DNA of 6,649 bases from Burkholderiaceae bacterium (lineage in GTDB: Bacteria; Pseudomonadota; Gammaproteobacteria; Burkholderiales; Burkholderiaceae), in contig JALREG010000219.1 in NCBI GenBank assembly GCA_023253905.1, forward strand, positions 1 through 6,649, in the 5' to 3' direction. This document shows, piece after piece, positions 5,666 to 6,649 of this stretch. The notes beneath the pieces are model-generated. The model saw nothing but the letters and a program-made list of their open reading frames with translations, had not been told where the DNA came from and searched no databases. Numbering within the stretch: the first letter of the stretch is position 1; each line of letters begins with the position of its first letter. The translations under genes were made by a program, and so were the position numbers.

Positions 5666-6451
5666 ATGAGTCGCCGCAAACTGTTTGAAACCTCCGCCAC
5701 CCTGGGTCTGGGCGCGCTTGCTGGTTGTGCCCTCCCCGGCACTGCCAACCAAACCCCGCGAACGCTGTTCGATGTCCCGGTCACAACCGTTCCCATTGCG
5801 GGGAGCGCACAGGCGTTTCCGGTTCGCCGCATTTACTGCATCGGTCGAAACTATGCCGCGCATGCACGCGAGATGGGATCCGACCCGACCCGCGAGCCAC
5901 CCTTCTTTTTTCAGAAGCCCACCGACGCGATCCAGAACGTGGCGCCGGGTACCGTGGCCGATCATCCCTACCCCCCGCTCACCAAGAACTATCACTACGA
6001 AGTGGAGTTGGTGGCGGCTCTGCACCGCGGCGGCCGGAATGTGCCGGTTGATCGGGCACTCGATCTGGTCTTCGGTTACGCGCTGGGCCTGGACATGACG
6101 CGCCGCGATCTCCAGCGCGCCATGGGTGACGAGAAGAAGCCCTGGGAAATCGGCAAGAGCTTTGATCGATCGGCGCCGATCGGCCCCATCCACCCCGTCA
6201 CCCAGACTGGCCACTTCCGGCAGGGCACGATCCGGCTGAAAGTCAACGGCAAGATCCGCCAGAACGCCAATCTCAACCAGATGATCTGGAACGTAGCCGA
6301 GCAGGTGAGCCGTCTGTCTCAGGCGTTCGAGCTATTTCCAGGCGACATCATTTATTCGGGCACCCCCGAAAACGTTGGGCCGGTGGTGCGGGGCGACGTC
6401 ATCGACTGCCACATTGACGGATTACCCGACCTGAGCGTGCGTATCGTCTGA
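5666..6451 (+). CDS. Fumarylacetoacetate hydrolase-family protein with Tat lipoprotein-like signal
   Basis: This 261-residue protein is a complete fumarylacetoacetate hydrolase (FAH) family enzyme, most like fumarylpyruvate hydrolases of gentisate/salicylate degradation. Signatures include IGRNYAAHA (59-67), PFFFQKPTDAI (79-89), the metal-binding YHYEVELVAAL (109-119; Glu112 and Glu114), GYALGLDMTRRDLQ (137-150; Asp143) and the C-terminal ELFPGDIIYSGTPENVGP. The family hydrolyses C-C bonds of acylpyruvates, or decarboxylates related oxoacids, using Mg or Mn. Unusually, the protein begins with SRRKLFE (residues 2-8), a hydrophobic stretch, and LAGC (18-21), which reads as a twin-arginine signal followed by a lipobox with Cys21 as the lipidated residue. 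The FAH fold then starts after a linker, at about residue 50. If this is correct, a metal-loaded folded hydrolase is exported by Tat and anchored in the periplasm. The ribosome binding site supports this start. The gene overlaps the following oxidoreductase by one base (TGATG), so the two are translationally coupled. Confidence 0.92.
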   Translation: MSRRKLFETSATLGLGALAGCALPGTANQTPRTLFDVPVTTVPIAGSAQAFPVRRIYCIGRNYAAHAREMGSDPTREPPFFFQKPTDAIQNVAPGTVADHPYPPLTKNYHYEVELVAALHRGGRNVPVDRALDLVFGYALGLDMTRRDLQRAMGDEKKPWEIGKSFDRSAPIGPIHPVTQTGHFRQGTIRLKVNGKIRQNANLNQMIWNVAEQVSRLSQAFELFPGDIIYSGTPENVGPVVRGDVIDCHIDGLPDLSVRIV

Positions 6452-6649
6452 TGCCAGCGAGCCTTCGCATCGCGCTGGTGGGCGTCAGCCATTGGCACGC
6501 GCCCCGCTATGCTGAAGCGCTGCGGGCGCGCGGCGCGCTCCTCTGCGGCGCCTCTGACACCGACCCCGCAGCCGGCGCGACCGCCGCGGCGCGACTGGGC
6601 GTTGAATTCATCGCGCCCACTGAAGCGATGATCGAGCGCCTGCGCCCAG
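6451..6649 (+). CDS. Gfo/Idh/MocA-family oxidoreductase (N-terminal fragment; runs off right edge)
   Basis: The first 66 residues of an open frame are present. It begins with LRIALVGVSHWHAPRYAEAL (5-24), followed by a beta strand and the acidic turn GASDTDPAAGATAAARLGV (33-51). This is the start of a Rossmann NAD(P)-binding domain as in the Gfo/Idh/MocA family of sugar, inositol and other polyol dehydrogenases. The first glycine loop reads GVSHWH instead of the common GxGxxG, a variant I associate with a subgroup of this family. The ATG overlaps the stop of the FAH-family gene (TGATG), which indicates one operon and coupled translation. Substrate and the catalytic C-terminal domain cannot be judged because the gene is cut by the window edge. 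Confidence 0.75.
   Translation, partial: MPASLRIALVGVSHWHAPRYAEALRARGALLCGASDTDPAAGATAAARLGVEFIAPTEAMIERLRP

Noticed and set aside
5512..5688. Small 58-codon open frame in the spacer before the FAH-family gene
   Set aside because: It has no ribosome binding site, its composition is arginine-rich, and it runs into the hydrolase gene in another frame. Nothing supports translation.

Overview
This is a GC-rich, gene-dense bacterial window. Its gene families and style (a YbfB-type transporter, catabolic oxidases and a Tat-type signal) suggest a proteobacterium, most likely Betaproteobacteria/Burkholderiales. That placement is inferred from gene content, not from a marker gene. I see no rRNA, tRNA, CRISPR array, insertion sequence or phage gene.

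Layout: two divergent gene sets flank a 133-base spacer (1847-1979). The minus-strand set runs leftwards: an EthD-domain protein (1846-1133), a GlcG/HbpS-like protein (1103-684), and the N-terminal 215 residues of a D-2-hydroxyacid dehydrogenase-type FAD oxidase (647 to the left edge). The gaps are 29 and 36 bases, so these three look like one operon. The plus-strand set runs rightwards: a YbfB-type MFS transporter (1980-3200), an exported GDA1/CD39-family nucleoside phosphatase (3265-4500), an intradiol ring-cleavage dioxygenase with a complete Tyr2His2 iron site (4552-5493), a fumarylpyruvate hydrolase-like protein with an apparent Tat lipoprotein signal (5666-6451), and the start of a Gfo/Idh/MocA oxidoreductase (6451 to the right edge) that overlaps the preceding stop by one base.

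Together the genes read as an accessory catabolic region: uptake or efflux, aromatic ring cleavage, hydrolysis of a ring-fission product, and oxidation of a 2-hydroxyacid. No complete known pathway is present. There is no maleylacetate reductase, muconate cycloisomerase, hydroxylase or regulator in the window, so the substrate cannot be named. The items most worth a second look are the predicted periplasmic lipoprotein form of a normally cytoplasmic hydrolase family, the eukaryote-like apyrase, the tandem-domain EthD protein, and a possible leaderless start of the transporter gene.
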